Shown here: one piece after another, positions 12,601 to 38,697 of the stretch
Numbering within the stretch: position 1 is the first letter of the stretch
Layout of the letters: the number at the start of each line of letters is the position of its first letter
DNA from: Sanderia malayensis
Lineage: Eukaryota > Cnidaria > Scyphozoa > Semaeostomeae > Pelagiidae
Direction: 5' to 3'
NCBI GenBank assembly: GCA_013076295.1
Contig: RQOL01000532.1
Location: forward strand, 4,216,001-4,280,000
Length of the DNA: 64,000 nucleotides
Program-made: the position numbers and the translations under genes
Notes under the pieces: generated by a model
Database searches by the model: none
The model's input: only the letters and a program-made list of their open reading frames with translations
Told to the model about the DNA's origin: nothing

Positions 12601-15002
12601 TCAATTGTTGTATTCCTACTCTCTCCCCCCTTTCTAATGACACGTTGTTGCTTCTGTTTCTTTAATATTTTTCTTTCTTTCCGACGCCAGGAGAAATGCC
12701 AATCATCTAATCATTCAGGGAGCACAGAGAGCTATTGTGATATCAGTGACGTTGCAGATACACAAAGTACTATAAGTGATCATATACAAACCCGGCCTAA
12801 GAAGAAAGTTGGCTCGGTTGCCAGGCGACCACTGCTGCCTACTTGGCAACGCGAGTGCATGAAAAACTACGATGTCGACAGTAGGGCTGATGAATTCTCA
12901 AAGAGTGACAATTTCTCACATTACATGCGCAACAATTCTTTATCCAAATCGCGAACGTATAGTGATACAATTGCGACGAAGCCCACAACCTCCAGGAGGC
13001 CACAAAATATTCGTGATGGGCGTTTAAACAATAGCAGCCGGACTATTAAAGAAGATGATACATTTAGCTGGAAAGAAGCACTGTCTTCACATCCCAAAGA
13101 TTATGTTGTGCATAACGATGGTGGAAAAAATTTTGTCAATTCGAGGCTGAACCGCATAGAGGTTGATCACGTGTCAAGGACGAGAGACGTCACAACATCA
13201 AATTACAGTTGCGTGGATGAGCGGACTAGGGGAACGAGATTTCAATCGAATGGTGTCAGTGATGGGAGAAGGGGTGAGCGATACAAAGGGATGTCCAAAT
13301 CAAATCAAGGGTCAAGATGGGTCTCTAATAAGAGAGGAGGTAATCAATGTGATAACACAGCCGATAGCGTTACCACCGCGCGGTCGTCATCATCATCGCT
13401 TGCATTGTCACCGTTTCAGTTTGAACTGCCGTCTAAGAGTGAGCGGTATTTGCGTGACTTGGAGCGTAAAACCGAGGCGCAGTATAATGATATAATGGAG
13501 AAACTCGACAAGTCGTCTTCAGATGGTTTAGACGATGTTAACGACGTTGACAGATCTGCCGGTAATTCATTTGCCACGCCGATCCGTTTTCGAAAGATCG
13601 TCGCGTCTGCGACTCGCGTTGAGAATACCTCCGCCGCAGCGGAAGCGGTTTTGACGAATGATCAGCGCGGTGAACAGGTGGTGAATTTGATTGCTGGACA
13701 AGTTAAAGATAATGACGCTGAAAATGATGAGGATGAGGATTTGTTACCGACTACAGTTCATCGGATCTTAATAACAAAGGATGCATCGGATGAAGACTTT
13801 GGTTTCAGCGTGTCAGAGAAAATCGATGGTTCTGGAATATTCGTCAATTCGATCCAGGCATCTGGAAAAAGGGCGAGTAAGCTGAGAAAATATGACAGAA
13901 TTTTACAGGTATGTTGTGGGTTCTAATGTCTATTACCGTAAATTCTCGAATAAGCCCCCCCACCTTCGAATAAGCCTTCCCCTCGAATAAGCCTCCATCC
14001 TGATAATTATTTGCAAGGATATTGAGCCCAAGTCTCCAAATATTGAAGTTGTTTAGTGAATGTATTGCAAATAGCTGCAAGTTTAAACCAATACTGTATT
14101 GGTTGGCTGCATTTATTCAGTGATGGGAGTACATAGCAAAATACATAGCTTTTATTTTGCTTAATATTGAACAATAATCAGACTAAAATTTTGTTTTTGC
14201 AAATAAGCCCCTGGGACTTATTCGAGGATTTACGGTACGTATCTTATTCTCTGTGATAAATTTTGTTCGTTTAGAGCCGGAACGCATGAATCGATTCCTG
14301 TTTGCGCTAAATCACATTACGACCTTGTTTACAAGGTATCAAAGACGTTTTTGTCTGTTCAAATCTTCGCATGGATAGGGGGTGTGTAGACTCATTACAT
14401 TGCGTCCCTGTGCTTTATGTGGAGCGAAGGAACGAGCAAAATAACAGGGACGCAATGTAATGAGTCTAAGGGATGTGTTTGCACGAGATAAGCCTATCCT
14501 ATATATATTTGTCCTGATAGCCCTACAAAACTTGTCGTGTTAGAAACAGGTCAGATTGAGAACTTGAGCGAATAAATATTTGCCCGGCACCGTGTTAACG
14601 CAAGGACAAATATTTGTTCGAATCAATAGAGGTCCAAAACAACTTTAATGCAAGCGAGGCAGTTCAAAAATTTGATTCGATTTGGCGCCAGAGTTTTATT
14701 CAAAATGTTACTGCGCATGACAAGCAAGTTTGCGCGGCTGAACATTTGTCCAGTGTCGTGTAAACGGGTGGTCAGATACTTTGTATTCCGAGGTTATCGA
14801 GGAAATTATATAGCAATGGAAACATGAAATCTGCTTCTACTTCACCACGTTTTTTTATTATAGTCCGTGACGTCTCACTGTTTATTGATTTCAGGTGAAT
14901 GGAATAAAAACACGAGGTTTGTCATGCGACCAAGTCGTACCATTATTACAAAGAGCTGGTCGTAGACTACAGTTGGTCGTAGAACGAGTGAACAAGGAAT
15001 AA
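3659..15002 (+). CDS. GRIP1: GRIP1/2-like scaffold with seven PDZ domains (5' end incomplete)
   Basis: Scaffold of the glutamate-receptor-interacting protein family, which tethers membrane-protein C-termini and trafficking factors at the cytoplasmic face. The exons are 3659-3690, 3788-3847, 4107-4170, 4383-4528, 4958-5029, 5241-5346, 5526-5671, 6229-6312, 6410-6482, 7001-7615, 8009-8148, 8325-8399, 8525-8594, 9327-9472, 10107-10166, 11113-11176, 11653-11816, 12463-12572, 12691-13908 and 14895-15002 (TAA). All join in phase to give about 1184 residues; mammalian GRIP1 is of similar size. Seven PDZ domains are recognisable. PDZ6 (LGITVSGSEDPF..IYITSIS) and the C-terminal PDZ7 (EDFGFSV...YDRILQV) match GRIP best, as does the IIPSSGTF string before PDZ5. 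A Ser-rich linker encoded by 12463-12690 and the 1218-bp exon separates PDZ6 from PDZ7. No in-frame ATG precedes PDZ1, so at least one upstream exon is missing. Confidence 0.88.
4709..4893. repeat. MITE family B, copy 1 (pogo/Tc1-type, GRIP intron)
   Basis: The element starts CAGTCAAATCTGCATAGTTC and ends GTTCGAATTAGACCGAGTTGACTG, with TA on both sides, as expected for Tc1/mariner-pogo insertions. The interior has repeated ATTCGAAC units. The other copies are near 6741-6927 and 34973-35143. Confidence 0.75.
5770..5865. repeat. Short palindromic repeat family F, copy 1
   Basis: It begins AGACTCACTACTTTGC and ends with the inverse, ...GTAATGAGTCT, so the unit is a small imperfect hairpin. Related copies occur at about 8622-8700, 9158-9213, 11370-11482 and 14387-14467, all within introns of the GRIP gene. 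Confidence 0.6.
6741..6927. repeat. MITE family B, copy 2 (GRIP intron)
   Basis: Same ATTCGAAC-rich body and GAGTTGACTG end as 4709-4893, same orientation, with a degraded left terminus. Confidence 0.7.
8622..8700. repeat. Family F repeat, copy 2 (two direct half-units)
   Basis: The unit AGACTC.(T/C)T..ATTGCGTCCCTGTG occurs twice in direct orientation here instead of as a hairpin, suggesting two truncated insertions or a rearranged copy. Confidence 0.5.
9158..9213. repeat. Family F repeat, copy 3 (right half)
   Basis: It contains GCGAGCAGCAAAGAGGACAC followed by AGGGACACAATGTAGTGACT, matching the right half of family F. Confidence 0.5.
11370..11482. repeat. Family F repeat, copy 4
   Basis: The left arm is ATACATTGCGTCCCTGTGCC and the right arm GGCACAGGGACGCAATGTAG; the arms are near-perfect inverses. 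The middle carries GAGCGAG and CTCGTTTTGC, themselves partly inverted. Confidence 0.65.
13934..14236. repeat. MITE family A, copy 2 (last GRIP intron)
   Basis: It starts ACCGTAAATTCTCGAATAAG and ends in the inverse (CTTATTCGAGGATTTACGG). The interior is the reverse complement of 95-369, so the two copies are in opposite orientation. Confidence 0.75.
14387..14467. repeat. Family F repeat, copy 5
   Basis: This is an 81-bp hairpin. The left arm TAGACTCATTACATTGCGTC has its exact inverse at the right end. It is the cleanest copy of the family. Confidence 0.7.
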
Positions 15003-16450
15003 ACCATAGAGGTAGGAGTAAGCCATATATCCTATCTCCATGGAATAAACACAGAAGCCAGCAAGCAACATTTTCATCTTTGCTATGTTTCTCCTCACCT
15101 ATACGCATATCAATTGTGGACAAGAACGAACCCAGAATCATGATATATCCGTTCTGTTGACCATCAGGTAACACTGGCTATTACTTCTTTTCTTTCTCTC
15201 GTCATTCATTCAACTTTCAACCCAAATCTCCGATGGGTTACTTTTCCCTACTTGCTCTAGTATTTTTTTTATCTTATGTAATACTTTAAATTAGCATATT
15301 TTCAATTGTATTGAGTGCATTCAATTATTTATTTATCGTTTGTTTATTAACAACTAATTTTTTAATTCATAAGCCGAGTATTGATAGGAGGTGGAATAGA
15401 TTATTAATCACTAAAGGCCGGACGCTACAAGAATTCCTCGGTTACCTTGTTTCATTGAGGAATGTCTTAACATTCTATACATAATAGAAAACCTGGTCAG
15501 TTTTAGTTTTAGTTTTGGTCAGTTTTGGTCATCGACATTTTATCTTCATGATAATTTGTTTATTAATGCCTAAGGAATTTTTTAAAAGTATTCTAATGCG
15601 AGAATTAACTAGAGTTGATAACGCCTAACTATTTTATATGGTTGAGTATATTTTTTAATCTTGTTTCAAAGAGATCTTTCGATTATATTTTTTATATACT
15701 CTTATTGTTTTTATACATATGTAGCAATGTTGGATTTATATTTATTACAGCCATTGGTTTTATAGAATGACTTGATCTAAGGCGTTGATTTTTTCACTTG
15801 TTCCAACACGTATAGTAGGTGCACGAACTGAACACCTGTGAGCCAACTTACCTGTTCATCCTTTTGAGGTTAGCGTAAATGAGTATCCATGATTCCCCGG
15901 GATATAAATGTTTCATAACTACTGAAGGCACATTGATAACTGTATATTATCGCCAAGATGTAGGTATACGACCAAGTGTACATACATATGCTATTAACAA
16001 ACATAGCTATCTTAAAATAGATTACATTATAAATGTTCGACTTAATTTAGTCCTTCATAGAGGAGTTTGTCAATCCAATGACAAGAACTGTAAATCTAAT
16101 TCGTATTTCGCTTTTTCCACCTTAGATACTTCAATTTTTTTACACAAGCACCTTGGGAGCACGTTGTTACGTGCGCACGTTGTTGGAGTCTTTATTCTTT
16201 CAACTTACTCACATCTCTGATTTTCCTTCTCTGCCACCCAAGAGTTTCCAATCTCTCACTCATTAGCATAGAATACTATTAGGATATCTGCTTTTTTGCA
16301 CAGTTTTTCTGAAGTTCTTTCTTTCAACTGCCCTATTTCTATCTAATAACCTTTGTTTTCAAACAGAACCCTTCTCTAATGGCAGGCGCCCATTAATTGA
16401 TATTTCCTTTTTTGACTGGATTTGTATGCCTAGAACTTCTTCACTTGTCG
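15003..16450. other. GRIP 3' flank, no gene seen
   Basis: Very AT-rich sequence downstream of the GRIP stop codon. It presumably includes the 3' UTR. The open frames are short and have no recognisable domain. Confidence 0.5.
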
Positions 16451-17021
16451 TTTAAGCCTGGTACTCACTGGAGGTTTATCCCGAGTACCCCGATTACGAT
16501 TAGCTGTAATCGTGGTAATCCATAATGAGGACACTTACTGTAATCGTGTTTTGAACTGTATTCGTGATAAAATTGCGCGCGATTACCCCGAAATGATATC
16601 AAAACTTTTTGCTCACGGCAGTGAGAGTATAACATCACTGGGGAAAATTCATGTGAACTTTTTTCGGCTTTTATATCTCCTACCATAATACATTGCGGGG
16701 AGGCACCTATTTTCATTGGGCAATTTATAATTTCCTTGTCAATCAAAGGACACAACAACAAAGGACGCAATTGGATTAGTGCAAAACGCAACAGGGATTC
16801 ATTGTTTCGAAAATGCTCAACAACGCACGATCGACCCGGAAGCATTACATCATCCAGTCGCAATAATTGTCAGGGAGTCGCACAGCTCAACAGGCTTTGT
16901 TCGAATCGAAGAATTCAGTACGCGAGGAAGCTCGGGACGGGACATCTCCCCCTCGCACGCAAAACAAAAGCCTAGGCACTGCAGCATCTGCTGACAGAGC
17001 ACACAACAAAGCACTAGCAGA

Positions 17022-17570
17022 CCAGTTTGCAGAGTATGGCAGTGGCGCACCCAAGATCATGTTGACAATTTGCCGGGTGCGCTCCTGGACAAAAATATTT
17101 GAAAACCACACCCTTTTAATTACTGGGAAACACCCATTTAACAGTAATGCTAGCATCATAATCATACAGTGGAATCCCGCTATAACGAACCCCGTTTATA
17201 ACGAACTTCCCGCTATTACGAACTAAAACTCCGGTCCCTTGGATTCTGGGAAGTAGTTCTTCATACAAAAATTTCCCTTCTGTATAACGAACTCCCGCTA
17301 TTGCGAACTATTTTCTCGGTCCCTACAGAGTTCGTTATAGCGGGATTCCACTGTATCAGAAACGCTCCTGGATTCTTAAACAAACTCACAGAACCTGGAT
17401 TCTTTTACAAAATGGCCTAAACGCACCTTAAAACCTAGAAAATAGTTGGAATAGCGCACCTGAGTGGCGCACCCAACAAATATCTGGGGTTTTGGCGCAC
17501 CCGCACCCGCGTTGTAGGCCTGTTGGCGCACCCGAGATCTTGTCGAAATCGGCCATACTCTGCAAACTGG
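17022..17570. mobile_element. hAT-type non-autonomous element (549 bp)
   Basis: The terminal inverted repeats are CCAGTTTGCAGAGTATGGC at both ends. The direct repeat CTAGCAGA (8 bp) immediately outside each end, at 17014-17021 and 17571-17578, is a perfect target-site duplication. An 8-bp duplication is the hallmark of hAT transposons. There is no transposase inside. The body repeats GGCGCACCC motifs. It is interrupted by another element at 17167-17353. A related terminus is present at 40976-40994. Confidence 0.85.
17167..17353. mobile_element. pogo/Tc1-type MITE nested in the hAT-type element
   Basis: It starts CAGTGGAATCCCGCTATAAC and ends with the inverse (GTTATAGCGGGATTCCACTG). TA flanks both sides. 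The interior has repeated TAACGAAC units. Its position inside the hAT-type element shows it inserted later. Confidence 0.85.
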
Positions 17571-18305
17571 CTAGCAGAGATTAGACGAAAACAAAGGGCG
17601 GAAGAATTTTCGAAGGAGAAAAGTGTAAAAATTTCGAAAAATACAGGTACAGGGAATTTTTAGCTGAAAAAGAGCCATTACATCGAAGGAGGCGAAGAGG
17701 AATAAATTGAAGTGTTTTCGGAAAAGAACAGGCAAGGAACGAAAGGGCCAGGCGTGGGAAATCGATCTCATCTCACGAACAATAAAATTGAATGAAGGAA
17801 GGATTCAAAATAACCGTGTTTAAATGAAAACCTTTTCACATTTTCCTGTCAACATGAAAAGGAGCTTCCAACAGTCGTGGAACACTTGCAGAACACTGTC
17901 GGAGATCATCTGTAATTTCACAAAAAATTCAAATTCCTGAAAACTTATTCCAGCGAAAGTTTTAACTCATTCACTAAAGTAAATTCCAAGAACTGCGCGT
18001 TTTTCTTTCTTTACAGTCACGAAAGTTTCTCCCCGCTAGAGTTTCTTCCCTTAATTAAATATTATCAGTAACAACTACCATCCATCATATTCAATAACCA
18101 AAGTGCCTTGAGCACCGAAAGGTTACCCTTTGATTGATATTATTTCGGGGTAATCGTGATCCGCTGCTGTCAATTCCATTGTTCTAAATAATTTAAGGAA
18201 TTTTCATTGGAAATCGTGAGAATTTATTGTCATTTCCGCTTTTCAAAACAAAGTTGTACATGTATTCGTACAGTAATTCAAAGTAAATTTTATCGATTCG
18301 CAATT

Positions 18306-18521
18306 TTATTGTTTAAAAATGGAAACAGAAAATCTGCAATTTGATGAAAAACTGTCTAAAGCCCTAAGACAATTCCCGTGTATTTCTTGAACAAGCCCAT
18401 GATATTCGCTTGAGGTCTTGTTTCTGAATATTTCCCTAACCCAGAACCTTCGTTTTCGTCGTTTTAGTGCCTTCTCTTTTTCTCGTCTCTGTCTTTGTTT
18501 TCGTACGTTTGTTGACGTCAT
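18306..18521 (-). pseudogene. Harbinger-like transposase N-terminal fragment
   Basis: A 71-residue minus-strand frame begins with a basic run (KQRQRREKEKALKRRKRR), followed by FWVREIFRN and EYHGLVQEI. This basic/WVR.I/EYH.LVQE arrangement is what the first exon of PIF/Harbinger nucleases and HARBI1 relatives looks like. The frame then loses resemblance and stops; the DDE catalytic part was not found nearby. I read it as a relic. A chance open frame remains possible. Confidence 0.4.
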
Positions 18522-19626
18522 GTTCTTTTTTAGTCTGCAGATTTCTTTACTTTGATTCTTCTCATTTGTTTTGTTCTAACTTGATTTGATCTAATTTGAT
18601 TACCCAGGTTATCTTTTTGAATTACGTAAATAAAGGTTTTTTGCTTTCTCCCCTAGGACGCTTTCACAGGCTCAGGCTCTCCTACTGCTACTTATACCAT
18701 CTTCCCAGTCAGTCCTATTTCTTTTCTTAACAGTGTTTCTAGCAGCCCGCAGAGGAAATCACCGACTTACTGTAATCCCAACAGTTAGGCCATACGCCTA
18801 ACATATGATGTGATGCACATGTACTCGTGTCCTCCACTTTTGCATACACAGCTAACAACATACACACGAAACAGATCAAATATGCATTAGGCTTTGAGTC
18901 CACCAACTGCCTGTAAACGACCAATGGGTGGGTGTATAGTGCGGTTTGCTTTCGGTGGCAAAGTTTAGTTTATTTAGCTGCTTATTCATTCATACCGGAT
19001 CCGGTTTGTCAGCTGGTTCCGCCCTTACTTGGACCTCACCCTCACTGGACAATGCACTTTAACTTTGACGACACTGAAGACGAAACTCCCTCCTGACTCT
19101 GCTATTATCCGTTTTGTTTTAAAAGTTTCTCAGCCCATCTGAGCAAATATCAAATATTTAAAAACAATTATAAAATTTAATGGCTGATTGTTTCTCCAAT
19201 TTCCATTCTGTTCTGTGAGTTATTTTTCTTGGAGCTCCGCTCCGCTGACAATAATGTTCTTTCAATTCAAAGACGTACAATATTCAATGAGTCACACGAA
19301 CATCGCAGGTTTCTTGGTGAAAAGAACGTCTCCATGAATCAATGTGACGTATTGTTTTGCTTACAAATAGAATTGTCAGGATTGGCATAACGGGGCTGTG
19401 TGGAGCCCTCGGTGAAGGTTGTGTTATTGGGCCCCAATGCTTCACTAAATTTGAATATTTGGGCCCCTTTCGGATTCAAATATTTGGAGACTCCTTAGTG
19501 TTGTGTTTAAAGTTGCAAGCAACTCATTATCTGCAAATTGCACTTATTGGATCACAAGTATTTCAATTTCTTCTTTCCACTGCTCTCATGCGGTTTAACT
19601 GTGACGTGGCAGGACAGCATTGCTTA

Positions 19627-20042
19627 CAGTAAAAACCCGCGTATAAGAACCTGGATTTTTTCAGTTAGCCTCAACAGGTTCTTATATGAATGGAACTTAA
19701 GTGAAGTTAGGCTATTGAGGTTCTTAAACAGGTTTTTATTTTTATATTGAAAAGCCATTGAAACACTAGTCACCACAGAGGGCCAAAGCAGCCCCATTCT
19801 ATGGTGCTAGTAGTGTTAACTTAACAAAACGATTTTGTATCCAAAATAAACCCAAGTTCGTAGCATGAATGAAAATTAAAAACTATAAGAATATATAGTT
19901 TTTACGTTTTTTAGTTTTAGTTACTGATAAGAACCTTAATTTCAAATTAGCCTGAATAGGTTCTTATAGAGAGGGGTCTAGATTTTAAATCTTAGCCTAA
20001 AAGGTTCTTAAAACCCAGGTTCCTATACGCGGGTTTTTACTG
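19627..20042. mobile_element. TA-flanked MITE family E (416 bp)
   Basis: It starts CAGTAAAAACCCGCGTATAA and ends in the inverse (TATACGCGGGTTTTTACTG). TA lies on both sides, pointing to a Tc1/mariner-type insertion. The interior repeats AGGTTCTTA units in both orientations. No coding capacity. A decayed right end of the same family is at about 30140-30182. Confidence 0.8.
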
Positions 20043-22885
20043 TATTGCACAATATAAACACAGCAACTGTTGGCAACTCTCGAGACACGGGGTGGGAGGG
20101 AGTAACATACAGAGAACACATACCCTCAAACATGAACGCTAATTAGCTACATGCTCTTAGCTGGACCAAGGATCAACTATGGCATAGATTTGTTAACTCT
20201 AATTAAGATGGCATGTGGAGTCGATTAAGTTGCACAGCTACGGAGCAATCGTCTACAATGCTGCCACCAGTTGCTCATCTGTCTTACGAACTACGAACCA
20301 CACCTATGCACTGTGCAATTGATGGTTATAAAATACAAGTTCGCTTTACCATTATTGACTTTATTGACTTGTAGACATGTGATTCTAGCAATCCTCTCTG
20401 ATCATTTATTTATCCTCTTTTTTTACAATTAAATTTCAGATAAAGACATTTCATAAAGGCAAAATATGACGTATATATCAGTAGTGGAATCTTGATGGGT
20501 CATTGATGGTCGTCAGAGCAATTTCGAAATAATTGCGTTGTTTCCATGTTGTCGTTGTGGGTTTTTTGCTTTAAAAAAACACCGCTAAAGACCCACAACA
20601 ACTGCATTGCTATGCTATCAGGGGCTTCCAGGCTTAAGCTATTGATACATTATGCATGCATAATATGAAAATGTTTATAAGAAAATTATAAGAGGTTGGA
20701 AGTTGCACCCAAACATTGAAAGCTTAAAAATAACAATTAAAAACCTTGAGGCTGAGGAAAAATTTATTCTTCAGTATTTAGCAAATGAAACTTTAGTAAA
20801 ACTGTTGCAATATAGTAACAGTAACAGTAACAATAGCAAAACAGTAAAATCGATAATTTTACACGAATATGGTGTTTTGACGTCATTGAAAAGGACTATC
20901 GAGGAAGGCATCACATTGGCAACAATGGTTGCAATTAGAAAATGAGAGAATTAAGAAACAGTCAGGAAACCACATCAAGATTCACCTTGGGTTCCAGGCC
21001 TTCTTCGTGAGCTCAGTCGCTGGACGACTGGACGAAGACAAGAATTGAAGATCTGAATAAATACAGAGCCACCTGTTAGTGGTAACCTTTACATACATAC
21101 GTACTATTTACATACATACATACATATATACATACATACATACATACATACATACATACATACGTACGTACGTACATACATACATGCGTACATGGTTTGG
21201 CAAAGGCAACTCGGAAGAGCTGGTGTGGAACTGTGGTGCGAACCTTTCTAATAGTGAGAGCCAGAGAAATAACAGAGGCAATAGAAGAATAACAGCACTG
21301 TATAATAGATTAATGAGAAGCTCTGAGAACCATTTTCTTTTTTGGGGGAGGGGGAAATTATTGTTTTTCTCAAAGCAGAACAAAGTACGTAATCCCAAAT
21401 ATCTTTGGTTATATCAAGTTCCTTTGGTTAACTGTTCAGGATGGAATATGTATCTGGATAAATGGTTTCCTTTTCATACTCAATAATACTCGTTGAATCA
21501 ACACAGGATATCGAGAAAGCTGAGAGGTTATGTATAATTCAGAGTCCCATTCAGAAGCAATGCAAGTTATATACCGAGTGGCAGAGTTTTTGGATCAAGA
21601 ACCGGAGATCTAGACTTGTGGGTACCCAACCGTTATGCACTGAAAGTCGATTATAAAGGTGCAATTAATCAACCAAAACGGACATATAAGTGGAATAAAC
21701 GGGAAAATTTCGTCCTGATTGGTAATGTACCATAGACAAAACTGACCCTGAAAAATCAACACCTTCAATAAAGCGGATATAGTTGATCAATTTTGTCCGG
21801 AATTTAGCATTTACTTTAAAAGAGATGGCCTTTATGGGTACTTGAAGATTGGCTCAATCCACTAGCCAGTTAATATTGTTATCTTGCCCAGACTCTATCA
21901 GATTTACTTGATAAATAGTAATTTATTTTCCAGACATGATTCAACATAACAATATTTCCAGGATGGTAAATTAGGCAGCAACTACTCAGATCCGGTATGG
22001 TTTGTGTTAGGCACCCGGAGGGACTTCAAAGTCAGACACGTCTCATTTTACGGTTTAATTTATGCAACGCATAGTTAATTATCCACTCGTGCGTGGTGCT
22101 CGCTGGCTGTGTTTCGTCTCAGGCAAGTCGTTCTTTCAATGATTTCGCAACTCAATTTTCGTCGTGAATGGCCTGAAGAAATGTCAATTTTCTTTGCCTT
22201 CGTTGGACTTACGGACAGTTGAAAAACGAATTCGTGTACAAAAATATCTTGGCTATCAGATGGGATTCGTATTGCAGACGTGAAAGTATTTTTATACCGG
22301 CTGAGTGAGTAACAAAAAAGCCTATCCTCGAGACCTGCCATTACTCAACTCCGGCGCCCAACTTGCTTGATAACGTCAACTGCGAAATTGTTGGTAATAA
22401 CTTTTGTTCTCAATTTTTGAAATGGAAAGGGCTAGATTAGAGAAACAACAATTTGTTTGGGTATTTTTATAGCATATATAATACACTTCTTGAAAGACAG
22501 GTATAATATCTGTGTTGTTTGGCCGTTGATATGAAATTAGGCCCTCTTTGACTCAAGACAAAATCGCCTCTGATATTGCAGACTTCTCCTTTCACACAAG
22601 ACTTCTATTAGCAGTCGTATTTTTTGAAATTGGAAAGAAATGCTCATGAATCTTATATCTTGACTTCTGAAAAGGTCAGGGAAATCTACGTACGGTTGTT
22701 TAATATCGAAAACTGGATTTAACCTCGATCAAAATCGGATTTGGATTCAAGAAGTCCTCGTCGCCATTTATTGCTGAAAAGAAATGAATTTCTTAAACAC
22801 ATTTAAAAGCCTATTTAAACTTGTTTATAGTAGTAGGTAGTGGATATTGTTGGAAGATTCTCTGAATTTTTCTGAGTGTGAAAAC
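20043..22885. other. Intergenic upstream of WNK
   Basis: No gene supported. It holds a microsatellite at 21089-21192 and several short open frames without recognisable domains. One frame, at 20703-20945, encodes about 80 mainly helical residues with an SNSNSNN run, but it has no family resemblance I know. The WNK promoter and 5' UTR should lie toward the right end. Confidence 0.5.
21089..21192. repeat. Tetranucleotide microsatellite (CATA/CGTA)n
   Basis: About 100 bp of ACAT repeats with interspersed ACGT units. Open frames on both strands here (YTYIHTYIHT and its antisense) are artefacts of the repeat. Confidence 0.95.
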
Positions 22886-36836
<13,951 letters not shown>

Positions 36837-37300
36837 ACGGCGAAGTTCCAACCGTGTTTGGTTATAAATTCAATAAATGGAAATTTTCAGTAATTAATTA
36901 TCTAGTAAGGTTTCGAGAATTGTTATTTGTTAATAAATAGTTTTGTATATGAAAATATCAATAAATCCTAGCTGGATGGAGACGAGGCATACCTCGTATT
37001 CAATGGGATATTGGGGTTATATAAAGACAAATCGTGCAAGGGTTCTCTCTCATTGATGATTCGAAATTTGTTTTTGTAATTTTATGGTTCGTACCTGTTA
37101 ATTTTGCACTAATTGCTATAGTAATCATAATAACATTCAAAAAGTTTCTATATTGTATAGAATATCAGGGTGGCGCGTTATCCGGGGAGACTTAAGGCAT
37201 TGATTTTATTTTAATCAGATATTGTTGTCCCAATGTTTCTGAATTAGATACAGCTGACAGTTGTAACAATTTTGTTTGTTGGTGCAAAAACCTTGCGTAC
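36837..37300 (+). other. WNK 3' UTR and flank
   Basis: AATAAA occurs at about 36872 and twice more near 36950-36964, giving plausible polyadenylation signals soon after the WNK stop. No open frame of note. Confidence 0.6.
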
Positions 37301-37379
37301 ATGTGCAATTGCCGCGGCTCATAACAGCATTATTCAATCTCTCCCACCTTTCCCACTAACTGCGGTCAAGTCATTCAGG

Positions 37380-37505
37380 GCAGAGCTCCTCGCCATGTGG
37401 GACATATGCTGCTTGGTATCTCCCCCTTTATGAGGGTTCGTGCGGTTTTAAAAATGGCTGCTCGTTTATCGAGGTTGTCTTGCGACAGTTAAAGAAAGCA
37501 AGGTA
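37380..37505 (+). pseudogene. Broken NICN1 exon 1 copy
   Basis: The segment aligns by eye with NICN1 exon 1 and its donor at 48712-48850. Shared strings are GGTATCTCCC, AATGGCTGCTCG (AGTGGCTGCTCG in the intact gene), TATCGAGGTT against CATCGAAGTT, and CAAGGTAAG against CAAGGTGAG. Deletions and TGA/TAA codons break the frame. The following intron also matches (CTCATTCAGTAGGCAAGGCG against CTCAGTAGGCCAGGGCGAGG). Further on, CTTAAAAGTATCTAATGACA (38280) pairs with CTCAAAAGTATCTAATGACA (49230). No homologue of exon 3 remains before 38698. This marks the left part of a duplicated block. Confidence 0.75.
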
Positions 37506-38697
37506 AGAAAGACAATTGTTGCTGAATGAAATGAATTTGAATTTGAATTCTATGTTGACTCATTCAGTAGGCAAGGCGAGTGGGCCAAAACAGACCAGGC
37601 ACCAGGCCACTGATGAGTTCTGTTTTCCTTCAGTGCAACAATCAACGACTTGATTTACTTAGAATTAAATGTGGAAAAGTAATTTCTAAAATTCCAGAGC
37701 ATTTACAACATAAAACTATCCAGATTTCGATACTTGATTGCTTTGCATTGGCATTTTATTAGGCCTCTGAGATGAGACCAAAAAATTATACAGGTCAGAT
37801 ATTTCCTAGGCAGATGAGGCTGCGCAACGTCCAATTACACATTGAGTTTCTTAAATGATAAATTTAAATCCTCGTTTCAAATATTTTGCTGTGACTGCTC
37901 GAGGGGGAGGGGGCTAGGGACGTCGCCCACGTTTCAAAAACATACACAGACCTTGTACCAATTTTTTAAGAGTGTATACACAACATACACATACCCAACC
38001 TTATGCGACCAAAATTGTGAAAATCTATACCGTTCCGGTTCCGGGTAGCACGTCCCAGTGCCCAAAATATACAGTGTACCCCTCCTCCGCAGGTATGACT
38101 GCCGATGTTAAAGCTGCCCGTTTCTTGAACATTTGCTTTCCGACATCTGCAATCTCAAACAACTTTCCCTTGTGAGATCCAGATAGCGGATGTCAACCGT
38201 GTATATCGTTGTTTTGTACGCTATTTATATACCAGGGAGGGAACACCGAAGGCCCTCCGTGGGTCATGTATTTCGGCCGGCTTAAAAGTATCTAATGACA
38301 TTGTGTAGCGAACTAGAACATCCTGGGCTGTCTCCCAGGAAATGCTAAATGTTAGAAGAAGCATTTTTATTGTATTAGTACCATGCATGAATATGATAAA
38401 TAATTAAAAGTAAAACCACAAAACACCCCCATCCCAAGGTCTCCTTTGCTCTGAGAAATTAAGAATAACACGGATCCTTTCAACTGATGAGATTAGACGA
38501 ATAACAGAACAGTACTGCAATGAAAGAAAATTCTGTTAAAAGAGACTGGAAAAATTTAATATCGAGATATTTAATCATTGTTCTAAAATAAAGCATAAAA
38601 AGACCACTTACAGAACATGAAGTTTTCTGAAGAGAAACATAATCGAGTTATATTGTCCGAGTCGTTATAAATGATAATACTTGATGATATGCTATTA

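Larger units (their letters stand above)
16577..18160. mobile_element. Possible decayed element with inverted ends (GATTACCCCGAAAT)
   Basis: CGATTACCCCGAAATGATATC near 16579-16599 is matched in reverse complement by 18138-18158 (two or three differences). The interval contains the hAT-type element at 17022-17570. Just outside, at 18306-18521 on the minus strand, is a fragment resembling a Harbinger transposase start. These may belong to one broken PIF/Harbinger element, but no matching outer termini were found. Confidence 0.3.

Noticed and set aside
15879..16220. 113-residue plus-strand frame downstream of GRIP
   Set aside because: Composition looks random, with no domain, and it lies in AT-rich flank.
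21079..21486. Open frames on both strands with YIHTYIHT or VCMYVCM repeats
   Set aside because: Produced by the ACAT microsatellite; no domain outside the repeat.
37640..37700. Peptide LLRIKCGKVISKIPEHLQ, resembling a LINE polymerase ending
   Set aside because: Too short, no flanking reverse-transcriptase sequence, and it lies in the NICN1-derived duplicated block.
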